Below, piece by piece: positions 1-9,345 of a stretch of 64,000 nt of DNA. Within the stretch, counting starts at the first letter, position 1; each line of letters begins with the position of its first letter. A program made the translations under genes and the position numbers. The notes below the pieces were generated by a model that was not told where the DNA came from, ran no database searches, and was given only the letters and a program-made list of their open reading frames with translations. The DNA is from Phocaeicola coprocola DSM 17136 (lineage in GTDB: Bacteria > Bacteroidota > Bacteroidia > Bacteroidales > Bacteroidaceae): contig NZ_DS981457.1 of NCBI RefSeq assembly GCF_000154845.1, forward strand, positions 186,001-250,000, written 5' to 3'.

Positions 1-852
1 CGCTTTATAGCGGAAACGCTCTATAAAGTCTTCAGTATCTTTTATCTCCTTCTGCTGATTTTCGTACGCACGCAACTGCTGTTCGCGACGTTCTTTACGG
101 AGGACGACAAATTCATCGTAAGCAACCTTATAGTCATAAATACGTCCACAAGATATCTCGATAGTCCGGTTTGTTACGTTATTGATGAAAGCACGGTCGT
201 GACTGACCAGCACAACAGCACCGGGACTCATTTTCAGGAAGTTTTCCAGCCATTGAATACTTTCAATATCCAAATGGTTGGTCGGCTCGTCCAGCAACAA
301 TACATCAGGGCGGCGTAACAACAGCTTTGCCAGCTCAATACGCATACGCCATCCTCCACTGAACTCACTGGTAGGACGATCAAAATCAGACCGGCTGAAT
401 CCGAGTCCGACCAAGGTACGTTCTATTTCCGCTCTGTAATTTGTACCGCCCATCATCAGGAAGCGTTCGTTATCGTGAGTAAACCGATCTATCAGCTCAT
501 GATAACTTTCCGAATCGTAATCCGTACGGTCGGCAAGTTCCTGATTCATTTTTGCCAACTTATCCTGTAACTCGAATATATGTTCGAATGCCATTTCGAC
601 CTCAGCCATTACCGTACGCGTATCACTCAGAATCATCACCTGAGGCAAATATCCGATTGTCACTCCTCGCTGTACAGCAACATTACCTTCAGTAGGTTGT
701 TGCAGGCCTGCCAGAATCTTCAGCATGGTCGATTTTCCCGCACCATTTTTACCTACTAATGCTATACGGTCTTTCTTATTTATAACAAATGAAACATCCT
801 CGAACAAAGGAGTAACTCCAAACTCAACTTTCAGTCCTTCAATAGAAATCAT
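1..852 (-). CDS. ABC-F family ATP-binding protein (5' part; cut by window start)
   Basis: The reading frame opens with ATG at 852 and stays open to base 1, so only the first 284 residues are visible. The first nucleotide-binding domain is complete: Walker A GKNGAGKST near residues 34-42, the signature FSGGWRMR near residue 165, and Walker B LLLDEPTNHLD followed by the SHDR switch. A charged helical stretch rich in Lys, Glu and Gln ending in DFIERFRYKA matches the interdomain linker of ABC-F proteins. No membrane segment is seen. ABC-F proteins are soluble twin-ATPase factors that act on ribosomes or, in some members, give antibiotic protection. The second ATPase domain should lie left of the window. 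A TAnnTTTG box lies 30 bp upstream (882-889). The exact ABC-F subfamily cannot be decided from half the protein. Confidence 0.9.
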   Translation of the reverse strand, partial: MISIEGLKVEFGVTPLFEDVSFVINKKDRIALVGKNGAGKSTMLKILAGLQQPTEGNVAVQRGVTIGYLPQVMILSDTRTVMAEVEMAFEHIFELQDKLAKMNQELADRTDYDSESYHELIDRFTHDNERFLMMGGTNYRAEIERTLVGLGFSRSDFDRPTSEFSGGWRMRIELAKLLLRRPDVLLLDEPTNHLDIESIQWLENFLKMSPGAVVLVSHDRAFINNVTNRTIEISCGRIYDYKVAYDEFVVLRKERREQQLRAYENQQKEIKDTEDFIERFRYKA

Positions 853-881
853 ATATTCGTTCCAACTTTACAAAGTGCAGG

Positions 882-889
882 CAAAGGTA
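882..889 (-). promoter_or_regulatory. Bacteroides-type -7 box for the ABC-F gene
   Basis: Read on the minus strand this is TACCTTTG, a full match to the TAnnTTTG box of the primary sigma factor in Bacteroides. It lies 30 bp before the ABC-F start codon, in the 99-bp divergent gap. Confidence 0.6.
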
Positions 890-911
890 GCATTTATTTC
901 CTTTTATTTTA

Positions 912-919
912 TACATTTG
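912..919 (+). promoter_or_regulatory. Bacteroides-type -7 box for the beta-helix gene
   Basis: TACATTTG lies 32 bp before the start codon at 952 and faces away from the ABC-F promoter in the same short gap. Confidence 0.5.
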
Positions 920-951
920 CTTATACAAATCAATCATTATATTACTTATTT

Positions 952-3900
952 ATGAAAAACGCGACAAAAAAATTTCTTCTATTATCCGCCGGCATATGTA
1001 TTTGCTGTCACTCAAGCGGACATTTTAAAACACATCCGGGCATGCCTATCCACATAACGGAAGAAGGAAAAATCGTATATTATGCTTACCCTAACGGCGA
1101 CCGGGTTCCTGATTTTTCATATTGCGGATATCAGCGATCGGAACATCCCATTCCTTATATAGAAGCCAAAGTCTATGTTCATCCGCCTCAAGGTGATGCA
1201 ACAGCCGTCATCCAGCGGGCAATTGATTATGTCAGTTCTCTCCCCTTGCAGGATAATCAGTTCCGGGGAGCTATACAGCTGCTTCCGGGCATATACCACA
1301 TCGAAGGACAGTTATTGATACGCAAAAGTGGTATTGTACTACGTGGTAGCGGATGCAATGCTTCAGGAGGAACAGTTTTGCAAGCAAAAGGATTTACAAA
1401 AAACGAATTAATCCGTATACTGGGATATGACAATGCCAAAACATCCGACAGCCTGAAAGTTTCCGACAAATATGTTCCTGTAAATGCAACTTTCATTCCT
1501 TTAGCTTCGGCCGACAAGCATTTAAAGGTTGGAGATAAAATACGAGTAATACGCCCGTGTACTCCCGAGTGGCTTGCAGAGCTAGGAACAGACCGTCTGG
1601 GTAACCAGCAGGAGTACAACTTTTCGAAATGGCAGCCCGGACAGTATACAATGGCATGGGAACGTAATGTCACTCAAGTCAGTAAGGAAGGTATCGAAAT
1701 AGACGTGCCAATTACCATGAGCCTTGATCCTGAATATGGAGGAGGATATGTCACTCCCCTGAAATGGACCGGACGTATATATAATATAGGTATAGAAAAC
1801 TTATGCTGCATTTCCGATTTTGATGCGGCCAATCCCAAAGATGAAAATCACCGCTGGCAGGCTATTACTTTCAATCACATACAAGACGGATGGGTAAGAA
1901 GAGTAACAGCCAAGCATTTTGCCGGTTCGGCAGTGATGTTGCTGGAAGGAAGCAGCCAGATAACCGTAGAAGACTGTAAGTTTCTGGAGCCGGTTTCAGA
2001 AATAGCAAATCATAGGCGGTATGCCTTTCACACTCTCGGCCAGCAAACACTTTTCCAGCGTTGCTATTCCGAAAACGGCTATCGTGATTTCAGTGTCGGA
2101 AAAGGTGTGCCGGGGCCCAATGCCTTTGTACAATGTCATTCGGAATGTCCTTACAGTTTCAGCGGGTCTACCGGAGGATTTTCGAACGGTATTCTGATGG
2201 ACAAGATTACCGTATCCGGGGGAAACCTGGAGTATGGCTATCGCGACATATCCGATCAGGGAGCAGGATGGACAGCCGCCAATTCTCTTTTCTGGCAAGG
2301 TCGGGCTTCACAGACTCACTGTGTTACCCCTCCGACAGCACACAACTGGGCTTATGGTATGTGGACTCAGCCTTACGGCAACGGATATTATCAGTTATCC
2401 CATACATTCATAAAACCGGAAAGCATATTTTACGCACAGCTGACAGAACGTACAGGGAAGAAACAAGAGCTGGAAGAAAATAAGATTTTTGTCTATCAGA
2501 CACTCGAAACAGCCAAACCTACGGTAGAATATGCAGCATGGATGTCTAAGCAATCATTACACCCTGATATCCGAATGGATAAATGGATAGACAGCATGAT
2601 TGTGTCATACCCAATAGATTGCAGCATACATGACATTCCGGAAATTTCACAAGTAAAATATAAACCGAGAAAAGAACATACTGATGCCGTAAAGTCTGCT
2701 CCACTCACTATCCGCAACGGATGGGTGACACGAGGAAGTCAGATTATGACCAGAGGCACTTATCCACATAAGTCGGAACCGAGAACAACAGGATGGCAGG
2801 GCATTGGTTCACTCACACTTTTTTATCCGGGAAGAACCGGACACGGATATACGGAAGAACCGGACAGCATTGCCCGGCAACTGGAAGCATCGGGAAGCCA
2901 TGTGTTGCACCACCGCACGGGATTATGGTACGAACGCCGGCGAAACGATCATGAACGGAACATGCAGGCTGACTCGGAGGTCTGGGCTCCTTTCAACGAA
3001 TATCCATACAGTCGCAGTGGAACAGGAGAAGCACAAGACCGACTGAGTAAATACGATTTAAATAAATTCAATCCCTGGTATTGGTACAGACTCAAACAGT
3101 TTGTCGACCTTGCCGACAAAAAGAATCTGTTACTCTGGCACGACCATTACAACCAGCATAATATCATAGAAGAAGGAGCGCACTGGTGTGACTATCCCTG
3201 GCGTTCGGCAAACAACATCAACAATCTTGGATTCCCCGAGAAAACATTGTTTGCAGGCGACAAGCGTGTATATATGGCCGAACAATTTTATGACATCACC
3301 CGTCCGGTTATCAGAAAATATCATCAGTTGTTTATCCGACAAAGCGTTAATACGTTCCACGACAACAATGGAGTCATACACAGCATCGGAATGGAATATA
3401 CCGGTCCGTTACATTTCATGAAGTTCTGGCTGGAAGAAATCGCTTCCTGCCCCAACCATCAACTGGTAGCTCTGACTGCAACCAAGGATGTGCAGGATGC
3501 CGTTCTGCAAGATTCTCTCTATAATAAAATGGTAGACATCATCGACATCCGGCAATGGCACTATCGTAACGACGGAAGCTTGTATGAGCCCCAAGGAGGA
3601 TGTAGTCTGGCTCCCCGACAGTGGGCACGACTCATCGATCCCGGTACAACGTCTTGTGAAAGCATTTATCGGGCTGTATACGAATATCGTTCCCGTTATC
3701 CGGAAAAAGCGGTAACCTACAACGCTGCCATGCCACGCAACGTCGAAGGTAATGCAGCCAACTGGGCTGTTTTCATGGCAGGCGGTTCACTGGCAAAAGT
3801 TCCTCCTATCGAAGCTATGGATGTATATACACTGGCTTCAGAATTTCAGCCTGTCGCTTCACTTACGGAAAGCAACCGGCAATGGGTGATGGGAAAAGCC

Positions 3901-4095
3901 CAAAAGGGATACCTCGTATATTGTCTTGAAACAGATATCCACCTGGACCTGAGTCATGACCGGAAGACATACAAGATAGTATGGATCAATCCGGTAAACG
4001 GAGAAATATTCAGAAAAGAGCAGACACGTCTAAAAGGAGGAAAAGCAATCTCCCTGAAAGCACCACAGAAATACTGTGTATGCCTGCTTTATTAG
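952..4095 (+). CDS. Large secreted beta-helix protein with a C-terminal unknown domain; probable glycan-active enzyme
   Basis: This 1047-residue protein starts with a Lys-rich N-terminus and a hydrophobic core typical of a signal peptide (residues 1-25, with Cys at 17, 19 and 20 but no clean lipobox). Residues about 55-450 resemble the pectate-lyase-3 type right-handed beta-helix: a poly-substrate opening (VYVHPPQGDATAVIQRAI), GIYHIEGQLLI and GIVLRGSG, then repeated short strands with N/D ladders. Residues about 590-1047 form a second domain with WQGIGSLTLFYPGRTGHGY, LLLWHDHYNQ and several conserved-looking Trp and His residues. I relate it to the DUF4955/DUF6298 group of Bacteroides secreted proteins, from memory. 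The enzyme class and substrate are unknown; a polysaccharide lyase or hydrolase role is inferred from the fold and the pectin genes elsewhere in the window. It is a single-gene unit ended by the hairpin at 4108-4138. Confidence 0.75.
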   Translation: MKNATKKFLLLSAGICICCHSSGHFKTHPGMPIHITEEGKIVYYAYPNGDRVPDFSYCGYQRSEHPIPYIEAKVYVHPPQGDATAVIQRAIDYVSSLPLQDNQFRGAIQLLPGIYHIEGQLLIRKSGIVLRGSGCNASGGTVLQAKGFTKNELIRILGYDNAKTSDSLKVSDKYVPVNATFIPLASADKHLKVGDKIRVIRPCTPEWLAELGTDRLGNQQEYNFSKWQPGQYTMAWERNVTQVSKEGIEIDVPITMSLDPEYGGGYVTPLKWTGRIYNIGIENLCCISDFDAANPKDENHRWQAITFNHIQDGWVRRVTAKHFAGSAVMLLEGSSQITVEDCKFLEPVSEIANHRRYAFHTLGQQTLFQRCYSENGYRDFSVGKGVPGPNAFVQCHSECPYSFSGSTGGFSNGILMDKITVSGGNLEYGYRDISDQGAGWTAANSLFWQGRASQTHCVTPPTAHNWAYGMWTQPYGNGYYQLSHTFIKPESIFYAQLTERTGKKQELEENKIFVYQTLETAKPTVEYAAWMSKQSLHPDIRMDKWIDSMIVSYPIDCSIHDIPEISQVKYKPRKEHTDAVKSAPLTIRNGWVTRGSQIMTRGTYPHKSEPRTTGWQGIGSLTLFYPGRTGHGYTEEPDSIARQLEASGSHVLHHRTGLWYERRRNDHERNMQADSEVWAPFNEYPYSRSGTGEAQDRLSKYDLNKFNPWYWYRLKQFVDLADKKNLLLWHDHYNQHNIIEEGAHWCDYPWRSANNINNLGFPEKTLFAGDKRVYMAEQFYDITRPVIRKYHQLFIRQSVNTFHDNNGVIHSIGMEYTGPLHFMKFWLEEIASCPNHQLVALTATKDVQDAVLQDSLYNKMVDIIDIRQWHYRNDGSLYEPQGGCSLAPRQWARLIDPGTTSCESIYRAVYEYRSRYPEKAVTYNAAMPRNVEGNAANWAVFMAGGSLAKVPPIEAMDVYTLASEFQPVASLTESNRQWVMGKAQKGYLVYCLETDIHLDLSHDRKTYKIVWINPVNGEIFRKEQTRLKGGKAISLKAPQKYCVCLLY

Positions 4096-4107
4096 GAAGA
4101 TAAAAAC

Positions 4108-4138
4108 AAAGCCCGTCGGAATATTACCAACGGGCTTT
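4108..4138. terminator. Bidirectional intrinsic terminator
   Basis: AAAGCCCGT at 4108-4116 pairs with ACGGGCTTT at 4130-4138, with additional C-G pairs inside, and A/T runs on both sides. It sits between the convergent beta-helix gene and purA and can serve both. Confidence 0.8.
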
Positions 4139-4172
4139 CGTTATATTATTTATTATATCTCAGATTTCCGAA

Positions 4173-5444
4173 TCAATCTTCAACGTAACGTTCGATAGTC
4201 TGTGCACGGTCCGGACCTACAGATACAATCTTGACAGGAGTTTCCAACTGTTCTTCAAGGAAAGCAATATAAGCATTGAATTCTTCTGGGAATTCATCTT
4301 CACTTGTCATCTTAGTCATGTCGGTCTTCCAACCCGGCATTTCTACATATACAGGTTCAACTCCTTCGGTAATATCGAATGGGAAGTAATCTATTTCTTC
4401 ACCGTTTACCTTATAAGCTACACAAGCCTTGATAGTTTCAAATCCATCGAGCACATCGCTCTTCATCAGAATCAGCTGAGTAACTCCATTCACCATAATG
4501 GCATAACGCAAAGCTACCAGGTCAACCCAACCACAACGACGTTCACGACCAGTTACTGCACCATATTCGTGTCCCAGATCGCGGATAGTCTTACCTGTTT
4601 CATCGAACAATTCTGTTGGGAACGGTCCTGCTCCAACACGTGTACAGTAAGCTTTCATGATACCATACACTTCACCGATTTTATTCGGGCCAAGACCCAG
4701 ACCTGTACAAGCACCGGCACAAATTGTGTTAGAAGAAGTAACAAACGGATAAGAACCGAAGTCAACATCCAGCATTGTACCCTGAGCACCTTCACACAAC
4801 ACACTCTTGCCTGCTTTCAGCAAATTATTGATTTCATGTTCGCTGTCTACCAAATTAAACTGACGTAAGTATTCAATACCTTCCATCCACTGTTTTTCCA
4901 GTTCGGTAATGTCATACTCATAGTTCAGGCTTTTCAGAATCTGTTCGTGACGAGCTTTAGCTGCTGCATATTTTTCTTCAAAGTTATGCAGGATATCTCC
5001 TACACGAAGTCCGTTACGGCTTACCTTATCAGTATAAGTAGGACCGATACCCTTACCTGTAGTACCTACTTTAGAAGCTCCTTTTGCAGCCTCATAAGCA
5101 GCATCCAGAATACGGTGAGTAGGCAAAATCAAATGAGCCTTCTTTGAAATGTGCAAACGTTCTTTCAAAGGATGACCGCTTGCTTCCAGCGCTTCGGCTT
5201 CTGCCTTGAACAAAGACGGATCAAGAACAACACCGTTTCCGATAATATTTACTTTATCTCCCTGAAATATTCCGGAAGGAATAGAGCGGAGTACATATTT
5301 CTGACCTTCAAATTCAAGAGTATGACCTGCATTCGGTCCTCCCTGAAAACGAGCAACAACATCATAGCGCGGAGTCAAGACATCGACTACTTTCCCTTTT
5401 CCTTCGTCGCCCCATTGTAAACCTAGCAAAACATCTACTTTCAT
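4173..5444 (-). CDS. purA: Adenylosuccinate synthetase
   Basis: PurA joins IMP and aspartate using GTP, the first committed step to AMP, in the cytoplasm. The 423-residue protein has the expected length and the family marks: LGLQWGDEGKGK at the N-terminus (GTP/IMP site with catalytic Asp and His ligand region), GGPNAGHT, GTTGKGIGPTY, the EGAQGTMLDVDFGSYPFVTSS block and GAVTGRERRCGW. I start at ATG 5444 (MKVDVLLG) because the in-frame codon at 5453 is TTG and lies only three codons upstream. The fur-like gene ends 23 bp upstream on the same strand and no promoter box is visible in the gap, so the two are probably cotranscribed. Confidence 0.97.
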   Translation of the reverse strand: MKVDVLLGLQWGDEGKGKVVDVLTPRYDVVARFQGGPNAGHTLEFEGQKYVLRSIPSGIFQGDKVNIIGNGVVLDPSLFKAEAEALEASGHPLKERLHISKKAHLILPTHRILDAAYEAAKGASKVGTTGKGIGPTYTDKVSRNGLRVGDILHNFEEKYAAAKARHEQILKSLNYEYDITELEKQWMEGIEYLRQFNLVDSEHEINNLLKAGKSVLCEGAQGTMLDVDFGSYPFVTSSNTICAGACTGLGLGPNKIGEVYGIMKAYCTRVGAGPFPTELFDETGKTIRDLGHEYGAVTGRERRCGWVDLVALRYAIMVNGVTQLILMKSDVLDGFETIKACVAYKVNGEEIDYFPFDITEGVEPVYVEMPGWKTDMTKMTSEDEFPEEFNAYIAFLEEQLETPVKIVSVGPDRAQTIERYVED

Positions 5445-5467
5445 GATTTCCAACTTTTATAATAAGT

Positions 5468-5929
5468 TTATTTACTTTTCTTACGTTTAGCCGCCATACA
5501 CTTGTTGCACAACCCGTATATGTACAAGGAATAGTGCGAAGCATGAAAACCTTTCAACTTTGTGTCGGCAATAGCCTGCTTCAAAGTTTCATCTTCAAAT
5601 TCAGACACTTTTCCGCACGAGGTGCATATCATGTGATGGTGAGTTTCATTATTGTACGAACGTTCGTACTGTGAAGTATTGCCGAACTGATGTTTGATCA
5701 CCAGCCCCGCATCAATCAGGAGTATGATTGTATTATAAAGAGTAGCACGACTTACACGGAACTTTTCTTTTTCAGCCATATAGGAATAGAGCATATCTAT
5801 ATCAAAATGTCCCTTTATGGTATAGATTGTATCGAGTATAGCATAACGCTCGGGTGTCTTCCGATGCCCGTTCTTCTGAAGATAATCCGTCAGAATCTGT
5901 TTTGCTTTATCTTTTATATTCTCTTCCAT
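5468..5929 (-). CDS. Fur-family metal-dependent transcriptional repressor
   Basis: The 153-residue protein has the Fur layout: an N-terminal winged helix (KTPERYAILDTIYTIKGHFDIDMLY and the recognition region VSRATLYNTIILLIDAGLV), then a dimerisation domain with the HHHMIC metal site and two CxxC structural zinc pairs (CTSCGK and CNKCMA). It could be Fur (iron) or PerR (peroxide); the sequence alone does not settle this. It is followed by purA at 23 bp, an odd functional pair that I believe is kept in other Bacteroides. A TAACTTTG box (5950-5957 on the plus strand) lies 20 bp upstream. Confidence 0.93.
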   Translation of the reverse strand: MEENIKDKAKQILTDYLQKNGHRKTPERYAILDTIYTIKGHFDIDMLYSYMAEKEKFRVSRATLYNTIILLIDAGLVIKHQFGNTSQYERSYNNETHHHMICTSCGKVSEFEDETLKQAIADTKLKGFHASHYSLYIYGLCNKCMAAKRKKSK

Positions 5930-5949
5930 CCGGTAATTCGTTCAGGGTT

Positions 5950-5957
5950 CAAAGTTA
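5950..5957 (-). promoter_or_regulatory. -7 box for the fur-like gene and purA
   Basis: Minus-strand TAACTTTG matches TAnnTTTG and lies 20 bp before the fur-like start codon. It probably drives both genes. Confidence 0.5.
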
Positions 5958-6023
5958 ATCTTTTTTATGCAATTAAGAAAAACAATAAAAGAAAAATTTC
6001 TCTAATCAGGAATCTCTAAAACA

Positions 6024-6692
6024 TCAGAATTCCAAATCTGCCTTAATATCTTCTGCCAATGCCCTGACAGCCGGCTTCTCCGATTTTGCCCAGATACCCA
6101 ACTGCTTGCTTACGGTTCTTTTATTGTCACGCGACTGGTGTGCATACTTGCGCAATGCCACGGATGCCGCCTTCTGAACCGGACCGCAATCTCCTTCTAC
6201 AGCCGTACAGGCCTGATCCAGAAATTCAGCCTCAGCACGCTCATTCAGTTTTTCTCCTTTCATCAACAAACGTGCCATCAGTAAAAAGCCACAAAGCTGG
6301 AACATCTCGCGTTCATCTGCCATCCAACGGAACACAACTTCCGATGCATAAGGCAAACGCTGGAACAGATTCATCACCGTATATTCTGCCAGTTCAGGAT
6401 AGTCCATACCCTCTATCCAGATATCAGCTATTTCCTGATAAAACGTATCTGCCGGCTGAAGCAGACCAGCCAGAATCTTACATTCTCTGATATTTTCCTT
6501 CCACAGTGCCTGAGCCAGTTCATGGTCGGGTTCATATCCCGCAGCTATCTCCTTGATACGGGGATATTCAATACCGAAATTCAGTTTGTACTCCATCCCT
6601 TTTTCACGCATGCTTTGCGAAACCATGCCGTTCATGAAAAGACGGAATTTCGACTTGATATCTTTAATCGTTTCGTGTATATTATTGTCCAT
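6024..6692 (-). CDS. AlkD-like DNA alkylation repair (HEAT-like repeat) protein
   Basis: The 222-residue protein is nearly all helical, with regular blocks such as LAGLLQPADTFYQEIADIWIEG and AASVALRKYAHQS that fit the HEAT-like repeats of the AlkD/AlkC DNA glycosylase group. Family members remove bulky or positively charged alkylated bases. The catalytic Trp/Asp set of AlkD cannot be assigned by eye, so a related non-glycosylase role remains possible. I use ATG 6692 because the longer frame begins with TTG at 6704. The dipeptidyl peptidase III gene ends upstream at 6752, so the two may share a transcript. Confidence 0.75.
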   Translation of the reverse strand: MDNNIHETIKDIKSKFRLFMNGMVSQSMREKGMEYKLNFGIEYPRIKEIAAGYEPDHELAQALWKENIRECKILAGLLQPADTFYQEIADIWIEGMDYPELAEYTVMNLFQRLPYASEVVFRWMADEREMFQLCGFLLMARLLMKGEKLNERAEAEFLDQACTAVEGDCGPVQKAASVALRKYAHQSRDNKRTVSKQLGIWAKSEKPAVRALAEDIKADLEF

Positions 6693-6751
6693 AATAAAAA
6701 GCAATCATAAAATCCTCCGTTGCAGACTTCGTATTCTACAACGGAAGTATA

Positions 6752-8710
6752 TTATAAATTAGAATAATCTCTGCTATATCGGAGCATCTGCTCTGCATAC
6801 CCTTCCGAATAAGAAATATGCACATCGGTAATGTTTCCCTCCGCATCGGTTTGTGGCGTATACACCGGATTGACAAAACCTTTATAAGGAGCCAGATGCA
6901 GACTGCGATATCGTTGCAAGACTTCGGCATGCAATACCGGATCGACTTGTACAGCATACGTTTCAACCAGCTGACGGGCTGCCTCATAATCTCCCTCGCT
7001 CTTGATGCGCTGAATTTCGGCCAGCAGTTTACCAAACAGCATACGCAACTTGGCATAATCGTTAATACGTACATAAGTTTTTCCGTCACGGTTCACCATT
7101 TCCACCACATGCTCTGCCTGTCCATGTTCCAGTGCCCAGCGAGCTATCAGCTGACGGTTGCGCATATGTGCCTCTTCTACCGTACACCCGGGCTCTATAC
7201 GTACCAGCTGCGTCATCAAGCCGTTCATCATGTACGAATAATATTCAGCCTTATAAGCCTCAGCATCCGGCACAAGTCCCAGTTCTATCATTTTAGCGTC
7301 GGGCAAATAGTAAAGACCGAACAAATCGGCACGTGCTTCTTCAATCGTAGAACCATGCGCTTTCAAAGCATCCGGATCTACTCCCGGAAGCAGTTTTCCT
7401 GAACCATGCCCCAGACATTCATGCAAATCAGTATGCAAGTCGTCGGTTATATCGGCATACTTCTCAAGCAACTGGCGTTCTGTTTCACTATATACAAATT
7501 CTTCGCGGAAACCATTACCTCGGGCAGCTTTGTTATAAGCATCGGTCAGATTGCCAATCGTCACCGACTTCGAGCCATGTACACTACGAATCCAGTTGGA
7601 ATTCGGGAGATTGATACCGATAGCAGTCGACGGATATAGATCGCCGGCCAGAATAGCTGCTGTAATAACCTTTGCCGAAACGCCTTTCACTTCTGTTTTC
7701 TTGAAGCGGGCATCTACCGGCGAGTGGTCTTCAAACCACTGGGCATTACTGCTGATGGTTTCTGTACGGTGAGTAGCTTCCATATCCTTAAAGTTGACAA
7801 TCGATTCCCAACTTGCTTTCATTCCCAGCGGATCGCCGTAGCTTTCGATAAAGCCATTCACAAAATCCACCAACGAGTCAGTATCCTTCAGCCAGGCTAT
7901 GGAATAAGCATCAAACAGTTTCAGATCTCCTGTGCGATAAAACTCTATCAACAGACGGATAACTTCGCGCTGTGCGTCATTTTCTGCTACATCTTCAGCT
8001 TTTTGCAACCACGAAATAATTTTTTCAATGGCAGACGAGTACATTCCTCCAACTTTCCATACCTGTTCGTACACGTGTCCGTTTTCTTTTACCAGACGAC
8101 TGTTCATACCATACATTACCGGTTCCTGATCGTCTGCTTTCTTTTGGGCTGCATAAAAGGCTTCTGCTTCCTGCTGAGTAACCCCTTCATAATAATTGGC
8201 AGCAGAAGTGAGCACCAGGTCTTCCCCATCCGACTGGTTCACCCGCTTGGGCATAACGCTTGGATCGAAGATTACCGGAAACAGCTTATCGCACATAGCC
8301 TGACATGTTTCACCTTCTTCGAGCGGAAGCACCTCTTCAGGCAGTGAGTTGACAACTTCTTCCAGATAAGCAGATGTAAATGCCGGTACGAACTTGTCGC
8401 ATGCATAATGATGATGAATACCGTTTGCAAACCATACACGTTTCAGATAAACTTCCAGTGCAAGAAACTGCTCACTGGTACGGTCACCTTTGAAATGTAT
8501 ATAAACGGCTTCCAGCAGACGACGAATCTGCAAGTTGTATTTTCCGTTCTGATCGAACAATATATCTCTTCCTTCAAGAGCAGCCTGAGATAGATAATAA
8601 ATCAACTGCTTGCGCCGTAAGGGCAAGTTTTCAAATCCGGGAACCCGGTAACGCAAAATCTGCAAATCCGCAAACTGTTCTACTGTATATGAAAATGAAT
8701 CTTGCAACAT
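6752..8710 (-). CDS. Dipeptidyl peptidase III (zinc metallopeptidase, family M49)
   Basis: The 652-residue protein carries the M49 hallmark HECLGHGSGK (HExxGH, with two zinc His and the catalytic Glu) near residue 428, followed about 30 residues later by EEARADLFGLYYLP, which supplies the third zinc ligand Glu. DPP III removes dipeptides from the N-terminus of short peptides. No signal peptide is visible, so the enzyme as annotated is cytoplasmic. It is transcribed towards the AlkD-like gene 59 bp on. The 160 bp upstream contain the palindromic element at 8745-8857. Confidence 0.93.
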   Translation of the reverse strand: MLQDSFSYTVEQFADLQILRYRVPGFENLPLRRKQLIYYLSQAALEGRDILFDQNGKYNLQIRRLLEAVYIHFKGDRTSEQFLALEVYLKRVWFANGIHHHYACDKFVPAFTSAYLEEVVNSLPEEVLPLEEGETCQAMCDKLFPVIFDPSVMPKRVNQSDGEDLVLTSAANYYEGVTQQEAEAFYAAQKKADDQEPVMYGMNSRLVKENGHVYEQVWKVGGMYSSAIEKIISWLQKAEDVAENDAQREVIRLLIEFYRTGDLKLFDAYSIAWLKDTDSLVDFVNGFIESYGDPLGMKASWESIVNFKDMEATHRTETISSNAQWFEDHSPVDARFKKTEVKGVSAKVITAAILAGDLYPSTAIGINLPNSNWIRSVHGSKSVTIGNLTDAYNKAARGNGFREEFVYSETERQLLEKYADITDDLHTDLHECLGHGSGKLLPGVDPDALKAHGSTIEEARADLFGLYYLPDAKMIELGLVPDAEAYKAEYYSYMMNGLMTQLVRIEPGCTVEEAHMRNRQLIARWALEHGQAEHVVEMVNRDGKTYVRINDYAKLRMLFGKLLAEIQRIKSEGDYEAARQLVETYAVQVDPVLHAEVLQRYRSLHLAPYKGFVNPVYTPQTDAEGNITDVHISYSEGYAEQMLRYSRDYSNL

Positions 8711-8744
8711 ATATATTCTTCTTTTTTATAACCATCCATTATCT

Positions 8745-8857
8745 ACTTATAAAAAGCCCTCAAACTAAATGTCATTCTAAACGAAAAGAAAGTATACTCG
8801 GAAAAGCCTTGCATGTACTTTCTCCCGTTTAGAATGACATCTGTTGTTTTTATAAGT
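8745..8857. repeat. Palindromic element, REP- or MITE-like
   Basis: The outer arms are an exact 11-bp inverted repeat, ACTTATAAAAA (8745-8755) against TTTTTATAAGT (8847-8857). The inner arms are an exact 15-bp inverted repeat, ATGTCATTCTAAACG (8769-8783) against its complement at 8826-8840, extended imperfectly by GAAAGTA against TACTTTC. The centre is about 10-20 bases. The whole 113 bp can fold into one long interrupted hairpin on either strand. TCT directly flanks both ends, which could be a short target duplication or chance. No run of T follows the stem directly, so it is not a standard terminator. Confidence 0.6.
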
Positions 8858-8874
8858 TCTATTTTCTTTAACCG

Positions 8875-9345
8875 TTACCTATTATTTTCCAGCTTTCGTC
8901 TTCTATAGTTATTAGGTGTTTCGCCAACATTCTTATAAAAAGCCGCATAAAACGACTGACGGTTGGCAAAACCGACCATTGCACTGATTTCTTCTACATT
9001 CTTTTCCGCATAACGCTTGTCGATCAACATATGCAAAGCGTCCTTGATTCGGTACTCATTTACCAGGCATGAATAGTTCATTCCGAAGCGGGAATTGATG
9101 ACAGCCGACAAGTAACGAGTATTGGTTTTAAGTTCTTTCGCAAGATCTTTCGCCGAATAATTAGGATCCTTGTATTTCTTCTGAAGAACAATAATGTTCA
9201 TAATTCGGTCATACAATTCATCAGCCAGTTCGGCACGAATCATGTTACGGTAAGGTGCGTCCTTTATCTTCCTCTCCCGAAGATTATAGGGCTTTTTTTC
9301 TAAAACTTGACCTTGCTCGGTCATTAATTTCTCCTCTTCTCTCAT
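8875..9345 (-). CDS. AraC-type helix-turn-helix regulator, short form
   Basis: Of the 156 residues, about 50-150 make an AraC-type DNA-binding domain: a first helix-turn-helix (SAKDLAKELKTNTRYLSAVINSRFG) and a second (NVEEISAMVGFANRQSFYAAFYKNVGETPNNYR). The N-terminus is only a charged 45-residue stretch with no ligand-binding cupin, so any signal must come from elsewhere, for example a partner protein or its own abundance. It is a single gene on the minus strand between recQ (divergent) and the palindromic element. Its targets are unknown. Confidence 0.85.
   Translation of the reverse strand: MREEEKLMTEQGQVLEKKPYNLRERKIKDAPYRNMIRAELADELYDRIMNIIVLQKKYKDPNYSAKDLAKELKTNTRYLSAVINSRFGMNYSCLVNEYRIKDALHMLIDKRYAEKNVEEISAMVGFANRQSFYAAFYKNVGETPNNYRRRKLENNR

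Noticed and set aside
725-955. A 76-codon plus-strand frame before the beta-helix gene
   Set aside because: Most of it is antisense to the ABC-F gene, and it contains the promoter of the downstream gene.
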